A DNA stretch of 10,583 bases. Source: XYA12-FULL-58-9 sp001798605 (GTDB taxonomy: Bacteria; Myxococcota; XYA12-FULL-58-9). The translations under genes and the position numbers were made by a program. Below, piece after piece: positions 1-7,205 of the stretch. Numbering within the stretch: position 1 is the stretch's first letter; each line of letters opens with the position of its first letter. The notes under the pieces were generated by a model. It did not search any database, was not told where the DNA came from, and saw only the letters and a program-made list of their open reading frames with translations. Location of the stretch: contig DAINMX010000226.1 of the NCBI GenBank assembly GCA_036736205.1, forward strand, positions 1 through 10,583, in the 5' to 3' direction.

Positions 1-471
1 GGGCACGATCCTCAGAAACAACGCACATCCCGTCGGCAGCGATCCGACCGGGGTGGATCCCGTCTGGATTTGGCCGTTCGAGCCCATCTCGATCTCTTGA
101 TGTCAGGCTACGCACAACCACGAATGCGGGACGTTTGCACAAAGATTTCTGCTCATTGTCTGGCCCACGGACTCAAAGTGCCGTCCCGCGCTACGGTGTA
201 CAATTACCGGACAATTGCCAAAACGACCCCTGTTGTCAGCAGTCTGTTGCCACCAGAGGTTCGCTCTTGTTTGTACAATCTCGAGGGAGTTGTAACTGTG
301 CCTGCACACCAACTGGTGTTCCATTGCCTAAATTATGGAAACATACGGGCAATGAGCTTCGCGGCCAGTATGCCTTGGCTGGCGCTTTTCCAGGCTGGAC
401 GGATGCGCGGATGGCGGCCCAAGAGTCGCGGTTTGCTCGACGCCATTGAGAGAGGACGTGCCCAAACATGA
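1..471 (+). CDS. Short helix-turn-helix-like protein, probable antitoxin partner of the AbiEii-type toxin (5' partial)
   Basis: The reading frame is open from the first base of the window, so the true start may lie upstream. The first usable start inside is TTG at 70 (133 residues); an in-frame ATG also occurs at 100. Counting from the TTG, residues 17-50 look like a DNA-binding helix-turn-helix, with a recognition-helix-like stretch around PSRATVYNYR (39-48). The C-terminal half (about 66-125) is a conserved-looking block with the phrases FHCLNYG, SFAASMPWL and MRGWRPKSRGLL. It ends in TGA inside the ATG of the nucleotidyltransferase gene (ATGA, 468-471), which implies translational coupling. 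By position it should be the antitoxin and likely autorepressor of a type IV-like AbiE module. It is much shorter than the classical two-domain AbiEi antitoxin and I see no AbiEi C-terminal domain, so the antitoxin role is inferred from context. Confidence 0.72.
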   Translation, partial: GHDPQKQRTSRRQRSDRGGSRLDLAVRAHLDLLMSGYAQPRMRDVCTKISAHCLAHGLKVPSRATVYNYRTIAKTTPVVSSLLPPEVRSCLYNLEGVVTVPAHQLVFHCLNYGNIRAMSFAASMPWLALFQAGRMRGWRPKSRGLLDAIERGRAQT

Positions 472-1121
472 ACCCTACCATTCCAGCCGAACGAGTGATT
501 CCTGCTGAGCTTGCGCAGGTCGTCATGGAGCTACCCTATTGGTTTGTTATCGGCGGCCACGCCGTGCGCTGCTTGTGTCCGTATCGACCCAGTCGCGACG
601 TAGATTTCGGCGTAGGACAACCGGACGACCTGCGTGCCCTTCTGGACCAATTGCAATCTACCGGGAAGACAGAAATCCTCGAGAGAAGTGACGACACCGT
701 TCACCTGACGTGGAATGGCATTAACGTATCCATTTTTCTTCTCGACACCTTAGTGCCCCACGTACAAGCCCGAACACTTACCGTCACCGGCATTCTTGCA
801 ACCAAGCTGCACGCCATTTTGGATAGAGGAATGCGTCGCGACTTTTTCGATTTGTACGTAACATTGCAGTCTCAGCGACTCGGCATCGCCGAGTGTCTAA
901 AAGCGATTCGCGATGTGTACCAGCAAGACGTTAACGACGGCCTGCTCTTGCGGGCGTTGACATACTTCAACGATGCGGAGCGCGAGGCTTGCCTGCCCGG
1001 CGAGGGCCCAGAAGACTTTGCTATCGTCAAAAACTTTTTTCTCGAACGTGTTGGGAATCTTCTGATTCCTCCCGCACAGACCCTATCCATCCAAAACCGC
1101 CGCGTCGACGTTGTGGAGTAG
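468..1121 (+). CDS. AbiEii/AbiGii-type nucleotidyltransferase toxin
   Basis: This 217-residue protein has the layout of the AbiEii/AbiGii (MNT-like, DNA polymerase beta superfamily) nucleotidyltransferases. Residues 28-47 carry the nucleotide-binding and catalytic signature: IGGHAV followed by SRDVDF, with Asp44 and Asp46 as likely metal ligands. Residues 108-130 carry the family's second signature, a Lys-containing helix (ATKLHAIL, Lys113) followed by RRDFFDLY with Asp125 and Asp128. Known AbiEii toxins add nucleotides to tRNA acceptor ends or otherwise use NTPs to stop growth, protecting populations from phage; that activity is family knowledge, not shown here. The ATG overlaps the stop of the upstream HTH-like gene by four bases, so the two form an operon. 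At 217 residues it is shorter than the roughly 300-residue AbiEii proteins of Gram-positive plasmids, as is common for the chromosomal forms. The C-terminus from about 170 on is unremarkable. Confidence 0.85.
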   Translation: MNPTIPAERVIPAELAQVVMELPYWFVIGGHAVRCLCPYRPSRDVDFGVGQPDDLRALLDQLQSTGKTEILERSDDTVHLTWNGINVSIFLLDTLVPHVQARTLTVTGILATKLHAILDRGMRRDFFDLYVTLQSQRLGIAECLKAIRDVYQQDVNDGLLLRALTYFNDAEREACLPGEGPEDFAIVKNFFLERVGNLLIPPAQTLSIQNRRVDVVE

Positions 1122-1146
1122 AGCCGTTAAAGGGGGCGGCGGGTAT

Positions 1147-1186
1147 GACCTCGTTGGTCGCCGAAGCTGACTGGCACGACGAGGTC
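1147..1186. terminator. Inverted repeat between convergent toxin-antitoxin operons
   Basis: GACCTCGT (1147-1154) is perfectly complementary to ACGAGGTC (1179-1186), and the stem can be extended by a G-U and a G-C pair with a loop of about 20 bases. It lies between the stop of the AbiEii-type gene (1121) and the stop of vapC (1207), where a two-way terminator would be expected. No T-tract follows on either strand, so intrinsic termination is uncertain. A 9-base direct repeat CGCCGAAGC (1159-1167 and 1194-1202) is also present. Confidence 0.35.
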
Positions 1187-1206
1187 TTGGCAACGCCGAA
1201 GCGCCG

Positions 1207-1602
1207 TCAGGGAGAAACAAAGCCGCTGTCCCCATGCAGACTCTTGTCAAACGTCACGATGGAATCACAACCCGCGGCTGTCGCGTGCTCACGGATGAGG
1301 TAGTCCGCGAAATCCCCTTTGCTTGACTCATAGGCGCTGATCGCGCGCAATATCTGGTCGTTCGCATCGAATCTGAGCTGGCGTGCACCGACAAGCTTCT
1401 TGAGCGCAAGCGCGATCTGGACTCGGTCGAAACCGTAACAGCTCCCAAGGACCCACACGATCTCGCAGAGCACAATGTCAGAAACGAAGGCGCGCGCTTC
1501 GGCGTCGTCGAGCCGGTCGACCAAGGCCTTGGCCCGTCTCGCCTGCTTGTGGTCATCGTTGACGAGAAAGCGTACCAGGATGTTGGTGTCGACGGCGATC
1601 AT
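1207..1602 (-). CDS. vapC: VapC-family PIN-domain ribonuclease toxin
   Basis: This 131-residue protein is a single PIN domain, the usual length for VapC. The acidic active-site residues are all visible: Asp5 in the opening VDTNILVRFL, Glu47 in VLCEIVW, Asp97 and Asp100 in KGDFADYLI, and Asp119 in VTFDKSL. These would bind Mg2+ or Mn2+ and cut RNA; VapC toxins typically cleave tRNA or rRNA, but the target cannot be read from sequence. The ATG at 1602 overlaps the vapB stop in an ATGA, so the toxin is translated after its antitoxin, the usual gene order. The polypeptide appears intact. Alternative family names (PIN toxin, type II toxin) describe the same thing. Confidence 0.9.
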   Translation of the reverse strand: MIAVDTNILVRFLVNDDHKQARRAKALVDRLDDAEARAFVSDIVLCEIVWVLGSCYGFDRVQIALALKKLVGARQLRFDANDQILRAISAYESSKGDFADYLIREHATAAGCDSIVTFDKSLHGDSGFVSP

Positions 1603-1859
1603 GACTTGACCGACCGATTGAATGACGCGGCAGCCGCCTCACCAGTCGCCTTGCCCATCTTTTCGACACTCACGGCCTTACCGCGGTATTCAAGAATTCC
1701 AAACAGGTCTTTCAGGTCAACCGTCTCAGGCCGCAGTTCGACGATGCCGTCCTCCCGGACAAAGAATGCCACTCGGTCTCCTGCTCGCACGCCGAGAACC
1801 TCTCGCACCGACTTCGGAATAGTGACCTGACCTTTCGTCGTCAGGGTTGAGGCGGACAT
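1599..1859 (-). CDS. vapB: VapB-family antitoxin with SpoVT/AbrB DNA-binding fold
   Basis: The 86-residue product begins with the swapped-hairpin AbrB/MazE signature: TTKGQVTIPKSVRE (7-20) followed by VLGVRAGDRVAFFV and a short strand DGIVELRP. This part forms a dimeric DNA-binding fold that represses its own promoter. The tail from about residue 48 on (DLFGILEYRGKAVSVEKMG and an Ala-rich stretch) should wrap the VapC active site. The Phe-Gly at 53-54 and the basic or hydrophobic residues after it fit a toxin-binding arm. It is the first gene of the operon, preceded by a very good ribosome binding site, which fits the need for antitoxin excess. The ATG at 1859 is the only sensible start. Confidence 0.9.
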   Translation of the reverse strand: MSASTLTTKGQVTIPKSVREVLGVRAGDRVAFFVREDGIVELRPETVDLKDLFGILEYRGKAVSVEKMGKATGEAAAASFNRSVKS

Positions 1860-1863
1860 ACTT

Positions 1864-1871
1864 ACCTCCTT
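1864..1871 (-). promoter_or_regulatory. Strong Shine-Dalgarno of vapB
   Basis: On the minus strand AAGGAGGT lies four bases before the vapB ATG. It is the best ribosome binding site in the window, it fixes the vapB start, and it predicts high antitoxin synthesis relative to the overlapping vapC. Confidence 0.85.
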
Positions 1872-1887
1872 GTTGAATCCTTACTTC

Positions 1888-1934
1888 ACAGTAATACCAG
1901 TCATAGCGAAGGTCAACGAGTTGCTTCGCGCAAC
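1888..1934 (-). promoter_or_regulatory. Candidate vapBC promoter with overlapping operator-like inverted repeats
   Basis: Reading the minus strand, TTGACC (1916-1911) and TACTGT (1893-1888) are separated by 17 bases; the -35 is good and the -10 is weak. Overlapping and upstream of the -35, the plus strand reads CAAC-GA-GTTG (1914-1923) and GTTGC-TTCGC-GCAAC (1920-1934), that is three alternating CAAC/GTTG half sites. An arrangement like this is where a VapB dimer would be expected to bind for autorepression. Both promoter and operator are inferred by eye. Confidence 0.4.
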
Positions 1935-2163
1935 AAACGGGCCTGCGCTCGGGTCCCAGACTGTTGCGCAATTCCTCGATCACCACCCGTGCCCTTCGCG
2001 GTCGCCTTCGATTCCCGGCACTTCCATCCACCACTGCCATGGCACCGCCTTGGCCGAAACCGCCCAAGACGATTCTGCTTGCCGGCTTGCCGGTAGGCTA
2101 TTTGCCAACAGCCGTCCAATGGGCGTACGGTGATTCAAGGGGAGACAGACCGCGTTCTCTGCG
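1935..2163. other. Intergenic stretch upstream of the beta-propeller lipoprotein gene
   Basis: No gene is supported here; the frames that stay open lack ribosome binding sites and protein-like composition. Near the right end AAGGGGAG (2137-2144) resembles a Shine-Dalgarno but sits 19 bases from the ATG at 2164, farther than usual, and no in-frame start lies closer to it. A short direct repeat TTGCCGGC/TTGCCGGT occurs around 2080-2096. Any promoter of the downstream gene must lie here, but I cannot place one with confidence. Confidence 0.5.
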
Positions 2164-5100
2164 ATGATTGGGCGACTGCCATCTAGCTCGGCCATTTCTG
2201 CGGCATTGCTCGCGGCTGCATGTGGTCGTGTTGGCTTCGAACATTTGCCGGCCGGGAATGTGCAAGGCGATGTGGGTCCCGGGGACACCCTCACAGGTCC
2301 GGGGGACACCTTCAATTCCGCCCTACCCGTGGTGACGGTTACGGCACCGGGGCCGGGCCAGCTTTGCGAGGGCGGAACTGAGATAGAAATTCGCTGGGTC
2401 ATCACCGACATCGATCTGGCCCAGGACTCGGTGAACATTCACTTCAGTGAGGATGGTGGGTTCAACTGGGTCGAGATCCTCCTCTCCCAGGAAGATACGG
2501 GCACTACGACCTGGGCCGTCCCGCTCTTGAACTCAAACACCGTCCAGGTACGGGTGCAGGCGACTGATCTGTTGGGAAACATCGGAACCGGCACCTCTGC
2601 CAATTTCACTGTGGACAGTACGCCACCGCAGTTTCGCCCAGCCCAGATGCAAATCAATGGTGGAGCAACAACGACGGCGCGGGCCGTTGTCGGAGTTTCT
2701 CTGTTGGCCGAAGACCAACTCTGCAACATCAGTCACTTCTGCCTGANNNNNNNNNNNNNNNNNNNNNNNNNNNNNNNNNNNNNNNNNNNNNNNNNNNNNN
2801 NNNNNNNNNNNNNNNNNNNNNNNNNNNNNNNNNNNNNNNNNNNNNNTACGGTGGCATGCCAGTGCCTATCACGGTTTTTCGACTGCACCCATCCGCCTGT
2901 CCTACACCACCGATTCGTTGACCTACGTCGACATTGCTGGTGCCGAGGGGCTGCAAAATGGCAGTAACGGTGGTTGCAGCTTCGATTCGGCATTGCACAC
3001 AGGTTGTTTCACCTGGAGCGACTCCGCACCAACCGACGCCTTTTTTCGGATCCGCGTTATTGCCGAAGACCAGTTGGGTTTCAACGCTGGTGCTCAGTCA
3101 GGACTGCTCAACTCGAGGTTGCGCATGATTGCCGGCAATATCGATCGCGGCCTAGACACCAGCGCCACCGCGGCAACCCTTCGTCCCAAAATTGATTGGG
3201 TCTGGGGCATGCCCGATCACAACAGCCTCGTCGTAACCCCCGACGGACGCGTGTTTTATCGTGACGATCGACTGGGCCTCATCATGATAGAACCCCAGGA
3301 GCAAATCTTTCGGCAGTTGATTCCAACCACTGGAAGCAGCACCGGCGATGGTGGTCCCGCGTCCATGGCCACTCTAACCCGCCCCAATGTCATAGCCTAC
3401 GGACACCAACACGGACTTCTCATTTGGGATGACGCGCGCATTCGTCGTATTGATCTGACGACCATGCAGATCGACACCCTAACGGGAGCCGGATCCAGTA
3501 GCGCCGACAATGGTCCCTTGGCTGAGGTCTACATCGATCTCAGCGATGACCATTATGACGACTCGAGCTCCCCATGGAATACGGCGGTACCCGTCATCGC
3601 TTTGCCCAACGGTGATATCTGGTTCCGCTCAGAGACTAATTCCCAAAGCACACCCACCTCCCCCATGCCGCTGCGGGTGCGGGTGTATCATCATGCCACG
3701 GGAATGGTGACGTCCGTCTATCCCTCGGGCACCGGTTACTCCGCCGATCCTGACGCTGATCTTTCCAACTGCAACATTCGCGGTCTCGGCCTGGTCTACG
3801 ATGTGAAAACCTCCGCCGTGAGTCGGTTGATGATGGCTGTCGAGTATAATGTTGGTGGGTGCAGCGACGGTGGCATTGTGGCCTTTGACCCCACGGGTGC
3901 GACGTTGTCTGAGCAACCGCCGTCGATCCCCAACACCTCACCGGGTTACCTGCGTTTTGTCACCGGACACAACGGCGAGCTCTACATTCACGATAATGCA
4001 CGCATCTATCACTACGATCCGATGGGCAATCAATGGCAACAAGTCGCCGGCAACCCAGACAACAACGCTGAGCATCCCGGGGTATGCGAACCCGGAAACG
4101 CGGCCTCGGCGTGCTACGTCCACCCCAAGGGTGCATTCGTCGATAAGGACGGGTTGATCTTCTTTGTCGACCGAGCGCGTATTCGAGTTATCGACCGCCA
4201 TCAGATCATTCGTGATCTCTACGCTCAGCCCCTTCACTACGGCGATGGCGGCCTACCCCAGAATGCACGCTTCAATGAGATCAACTATTTCGGCGTCACC
4301 GATGCCGGTGAAATTATTGTTTATGACGAGAACGAATACCGTTTTCGCATATTTGACCGTGCCTTGACCGCAATCCAAACCTACGCAGGCAACGGCAACA
4401 ACGAGGAGACAATCAGCGTGCCCAGAGCAGCTCTCGCGGCAATTGGCGACAAGATCAACTGCGGATGGGGATTCGCCCTCGACCCCGCCACCGGGGACGT
4501 CTACATCAACTTCGGTCGAAGCAGCATTAGCCGACTCAATCGGGCTGCCGGTCAGTGGGAAGCCTTCGTCGGCGGTGGCTCGACCAATTACCCTATGGCC
4601 GATGGTTTGCCGGGAGATGAGATCCGCCTCGGCGCAACCTATTATACGCCATTGGGCTTCAGTGAGACCCACTTGGCCATGGGCGTCGAGACTTACATCG
4701 TTGGGGATTCGTTCATCAAGCTTTACGACAAAACCGACAGCGTTCAGAGCCACCTCATTGGCAGTCTTGGGTCCGCCACGGTTTGGGATGCAGACAGTGC
4801 CAACACAGCAACGACGAAGATTCGCGCGACCGCTGCACGGGCGAGCTACACCTGGGATCCCTACGACAACAGATGGTTGGTTTTGGAAACCTCCGGTGGC
4901 CGCCGCATCCGCACCATCGATAGCACGAGTCTCGGTACACTGCTGGTGGCACCACGGGACGTCGGCAATTTTGCCTACCGGCGAGACGCAGGATTGACTG
5001 TGCACGATCTGTTCTACTGCGGCTCAGCAGACGAGGCCTTGTATCGATATGACCTGATTACCGGTGAAGAAACACCGTTCCCTTGGCCCGTGGATGCCAT

Positions 5101-5206
5101 CAACTGCAGTGGCCGCACCCTCTACTACGATGCGGTCAACTCATGGCTCTATCTTATTGTCGAACAAGACGGGCTTAAGGGGATGGCTGTGTACGAGCTT
5201 CCCTGA
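2164..5206 (+). CDS. Large secreted lipoprotein with Ig-like domains and an NHL-type beta-propeller (interrupted by an assembly gap)
   Basis: The start at 2164 gives a lipoprotein signal peptide with a hydrophobic run and the lipobox-like LAAAC (Cys20; -3 is Ala, slightly off consensus). Residues 55-155 look like an Ig-like beta-sandwich (VTVTAPGPGQLCEGG ... TVQVRVQATDLLGNIG ... VDSTPP). Frame 1 is readable to 2745; then come 100 N. After the gap frame 2 is open from its first full codon at 2849, completing a second module with the same kind of ending (FFRIRVIAEDQLGFN). From about 3190 to 5200 the sequence resembles a beta-propeller with NHL-like blades: GDGGPASMATLTRP (3344-3385), YGDGGLPQNARF (from 4238), TYAGNGN (from 4379) and repeated strands of the type DGRVFYRD, GEIIVYDEN, GDVYINFG. 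The total is about 1,010 residues if the gap is near 100 bases. It probably sits on the cell surface and binds a partner or glycan; no catalytic residues are apparent. Function is unknown. The gene is alone on its strand, with vapBC divergent upstream and a convergent gene two bases downstream. Confidence 0.8.
2275..2310 (+). repeat. Small in-frame direct repeat
   Basis: Two 15-base copies, GGTCCCGGGGACACC (2275-2289) and GGTCCGGGGGACACC (2296-2310), differ at one base and are offset by 21 bases. They encode two GPGDT units in the linker between the lipidated cysteine and the first Ig-like domain, probably a slippage-prone spacer. Confidence 0.8.
2747..2846. other. Assembly gap of 100 N
   Basis: Exactly 100 unknown bases lie inside the lipoprotein gene. 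A round 100 is a conventional scaffold placeholder rather than a measured length. To join the frame before the gap (last full codon 2743-2745) to the frame after it (first full codon 2849-2851), the true number of missing bases must be divisible by three; 100 is not. Confidence 0.97.
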
Positions 5207-5208
5207 GT

Positions 5209-6267
5209 TCACTTGTTTCCAGCGAGAGCCGCCTCGACAATGATGTCGGCGGTGCTCCATGCGTAGGCCTCCAATGGTTGCATTCGATACTGTCGATGTT
5301 CCGATGATTGCCGTGATGCGGGCATATACACTTGCCAGTTGAGCCAAAACGCAAAAACCTGCTGGAAGTCTGGGTGGCTCGACGTCATCCCGTCGGCCAT
5401 GGACTTTTCCACGAGCTGCGCTTGGTAGGCGTGACAGACCTCGTGAACCACAGTGTTGAAGACTTCGCGAAAATCATCCATCCAGTCGCCGCGGGTGTTG
5501 ATTAGAATTTTGTCCTGGGAAAACTGCCCGACCACCTTGCTTCGTCTCTTCTTCTCTTCGTAGGGGACAAGTTCAACGTTTGGTAGGCCAAACTGATGCG
5601 CGGTCCTGTTGGCAATGGTTGTCAACGCTTCGATCCGTGCGGTTGGGCTCATTGATTTCCAGTTGTTCTTTGCACCGTCAATGAATCCATCCCCGTTGAG
5701 CTGTGCGGCAATGTCCAGTGCTCTGTGTTTGTTCTGCTTCTCGAAGGCAGGTTGGGTGGTGGCCACCGCATAGAGGGTCTGGATTGCCTCTTCAGAGAGT
5801 TCGTAGGAGGTGCTCTTGCTCCCCGTTTCATCCACCTCCCGAAGCATTGAACGCATCAAGATCCACAACAGATCGTTCTCGATCTCGATGGGAAGCTCGG
5901 CCTGCTCCTGTGCCGACAGAGACTGAACAAACCTGCGGACCAGACGCGCCTGCTTGTACTCATTGAGCGTCTTCATTTCCTCACACATCTGCTCGTAACG
6001 CTCTCGGCAAGGAAGCCTGTTGTCATTGTGTTTGTGTTTGAGTTTCTTGGAGTCCTCGTCCTTGGGCTCATCAATGAGCTTCGACTGTTGAACCTTGGTC
6101 AGAGTCGTGCCAGCGACATCTTTGCTCGGTGGGTTAGCAATGATGGGTTCTTTGTCGGGGGCTTTGTTCGTAGACGCCCAGCAACACGACGACGTGTTCT
6201 CAGGCTCTGTTGTTGTGCTCAATTCGACAGCGGACGACTGACCGCCATGCGTTTTTTCTATTGTCAC
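5209..6267 (-). CDS. Putative zinc metallopeptidase with HEVCH motif
   Basis: The GTG start gives 352 residues. There is no signal peptide. Residues 1-85 are polar, low in hydrophobics and probably disordered, with a CC pair (28-29). Residues 87-200 look helical. Residues 191-197 (NGDGFID) resemble part of an EF-hand or dockerin loop but lack the first Asp and the twelfth acidic residue. The catalytic part begins near 205: VVHEVCHAYQ gives the zincin HExxH (His275, Glu276, His279). Two third-ligand candidates follow: His298 in SSHPDF, placed like the His of SprT-type HGPEF, and Glu333 in QPLEAYAW, as in Glu-zincins. I cannot name the family; SprT-like proteases and metallopeptidase toxin domains are the nearest comparisons by motif. 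The gene lies 39 bases after a phosphatase gene on the same strand and is probably co-transcribed. No clear Shine-Dalgarno precedes the GTG, so a later start is possible. Its stop is two bases from that of the convergent lipoprotein gene. Confidence 0.72.
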   Translation of the reverse strand: MTIEKTHGGQSSAVELSTTTEPENTSSCCWASTNKAPDKEPIIANPPSKDVAGTTLTKVQQSKLIDEPKDEDSKKLKHKHNDNRLPCRERYEQMCEEMKTLNEYKQARLVRRFVQSLSAQEQAELPIEIENDLLWILMRSMLREVDETGSKSTSYELSEEAIQTLYAVATTQPAFEKQNKHRALDIAAQLNGDGFIDGAKNNWKSMSPTARIEALTTIANRTAHQFGLPNVELVPYEEKKRRSKVVGQFSQDKILINTRGDWMDDFREVFNTVVHEVCHAYQAQLVEKSMADGMTSSHPDFQQVFAFWLNWQVYMPASRQSSEHRQYRMQPLEAYAWSTADIIVEAALAGNK

Positions 6268-6306
6268 GGCGTGAGGTTACCATGGGTGAGCGACGATGGC
6301 GAACAC

Positions 6307-6876
6307 TCATGGGCCAAAATGACTGCGTGTCATGGTCCTGGTCCCATCAGCAGTGATCGTTACCACAAAGAGGTCACCATGATCCTGCTCGGCAATCGTG
6401 ACCGGCGTCTCGACCCCCAACTCCTGGATGATCTTCGGTACGGTGTTCGAGTGCCCTGCAACAAGCACAACCTGTCCCCGATTCTCGGTCAGGATCCTAT
6501 GTACCAGAGTGTCGGTCTCTGTGGCTGGGACGACGCGCACTTCCAGGCCGCGCATCCCTGCCATCGGTTGGACCGTCAGGAGCGTACGTTGGAGCTCAGT
6601 CGCATAGATGGCATCAATAGGTCCTTTGATGGAGTTCGTTAGTGCCTGGGCGCGACGCTCCCCGAGCGGTGTGAGGCCTGGATCTTTGCCCGCGTCCATT
6701 TGCTTCTCAGCGTGGCGAACGACATACACTGTCGTCGGTCGCGTGTCTTCCCGGCCGCCAATGACGGCACAACCAACCGTGAAAACCATCAAAACCGTCA
6801 ATACCATCACAGAAACAAGCGTCGCCCGACGAACAATGGCCCGAAACAATCGACCCAGTTCTTTGGTCGGCAGCAT
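6307..6876 (-). CDS. Membrane-anchored histidine phosphatase, SixA / phosphoglycerate mutase-like
   Basis: From the ATG at 6876 the product has 189 residues. An N-terminal basic segment and a hydrophobic helix (about 18-38) end in FTVGC (Cys36), so it is either a lipoprotein with an unusual -3 Thr or a signal-anchored protein with an exported catalytic domain. The rest is one histidine phosphatase domain: VYVVRHAEK (Arg54 and the phospho-accepting His55), PLGERRAQAL, IYATELQRT (Arg97) and VAGHSNTVP (second catalytic His142). No clear Glu proton donor is seen between Arg97 and His142, which recalls the compact SixA-type members. Substrates in this superfamily range from phosphohistidine proteins to sugar phosphates and cannot be told from sequence. 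The same frame is open upstream to a GTG at 7209, but those extra 111 residues look non-protein-like and would bury the membrane segment, so I prefer the ATG at 6876. It is the first gene of a likely two-gene operon with the metallopeptidase. Confidence 0.82.
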   Translation of the reverse strand: MLPTKELGRLFRAIVRRATLVSVMVLTVLMVFTVGCAVIGGREDTRPTTVYVVRHAEKQMDAGKDPGLTPLGERRAQALTNSIKGPIDAIYATELQRTLLTVQPMAGMRGLEVRVVPATETDTLVHRILTENRGQVVLVAGHSNTVPKIIQELGVETPVTIAEQDHGDLFVVTITADGTRTMTRSHFGP

Positions 6877-7205
6877 CGTTTCTTGGTTGCACAATGGCAA
6901 ATTGTGACATAACGAATGTGCGGGTTCGCTTGATATCGGGGGGAAGCAATGTTGACAAATCAGTCGCATTTCACGCCGTACGATGTGGATGGTCAGATCA
7001 TTGAAGCAGGAATCCGATGGGATCGGAAGTCGCTTCCCTCCCTGGAGATCATCGCAAGGGCTGGCTTTGACCCCCACGACAGAGAGCTGAGATGCGGCGT
7101 GCTCAAAGAGAGCTGGTGCAATCATCGCGCGGGATCTGCGGTCTTTCATGGCCGCTGGCTCAGAGCGCTCAGCACACGTTACGGCGTCGAATCGTAATCC
7201 GCGTT

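Noticed and set aside
1726..2067. Minus-strand open frame of 113 codons across the vapB start
   Set aside because: It overlaps vapB, its promoter region and its strong ribosome binding site in another frame, and its Arg-rich product looks like a shadow.
2164..2967. A 267-residue gene reading straight through the N run
   Set aside because: After the gap this frame is Cys/His-rich noise while the adjacent frame is clearly coding; the apparent gene comes from the placeholder gap length.
4253..5005. Minus-strand open frame of 250 codons within the beta-propeller gene
   Set aside because: The sense frame is a coherent NHL-like protein; the antisense product has no domain character or ribosome binding site.
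6028..6642. Plus-strand open frame of 204 codons
   Set aside because: It runs antisense across the start of the metallopeptidase gene and the end of the phosphatase gene, both of which carry recognisable catalytic motifs.
6952..6980. A perfect TTGACA at 6952-6957 as a -35 element
   Set aside because: The nearest -10-like TACGAT is about 21 bases away, too far for a normal sigma-70 promoter, and no gene I support starts just downstream.
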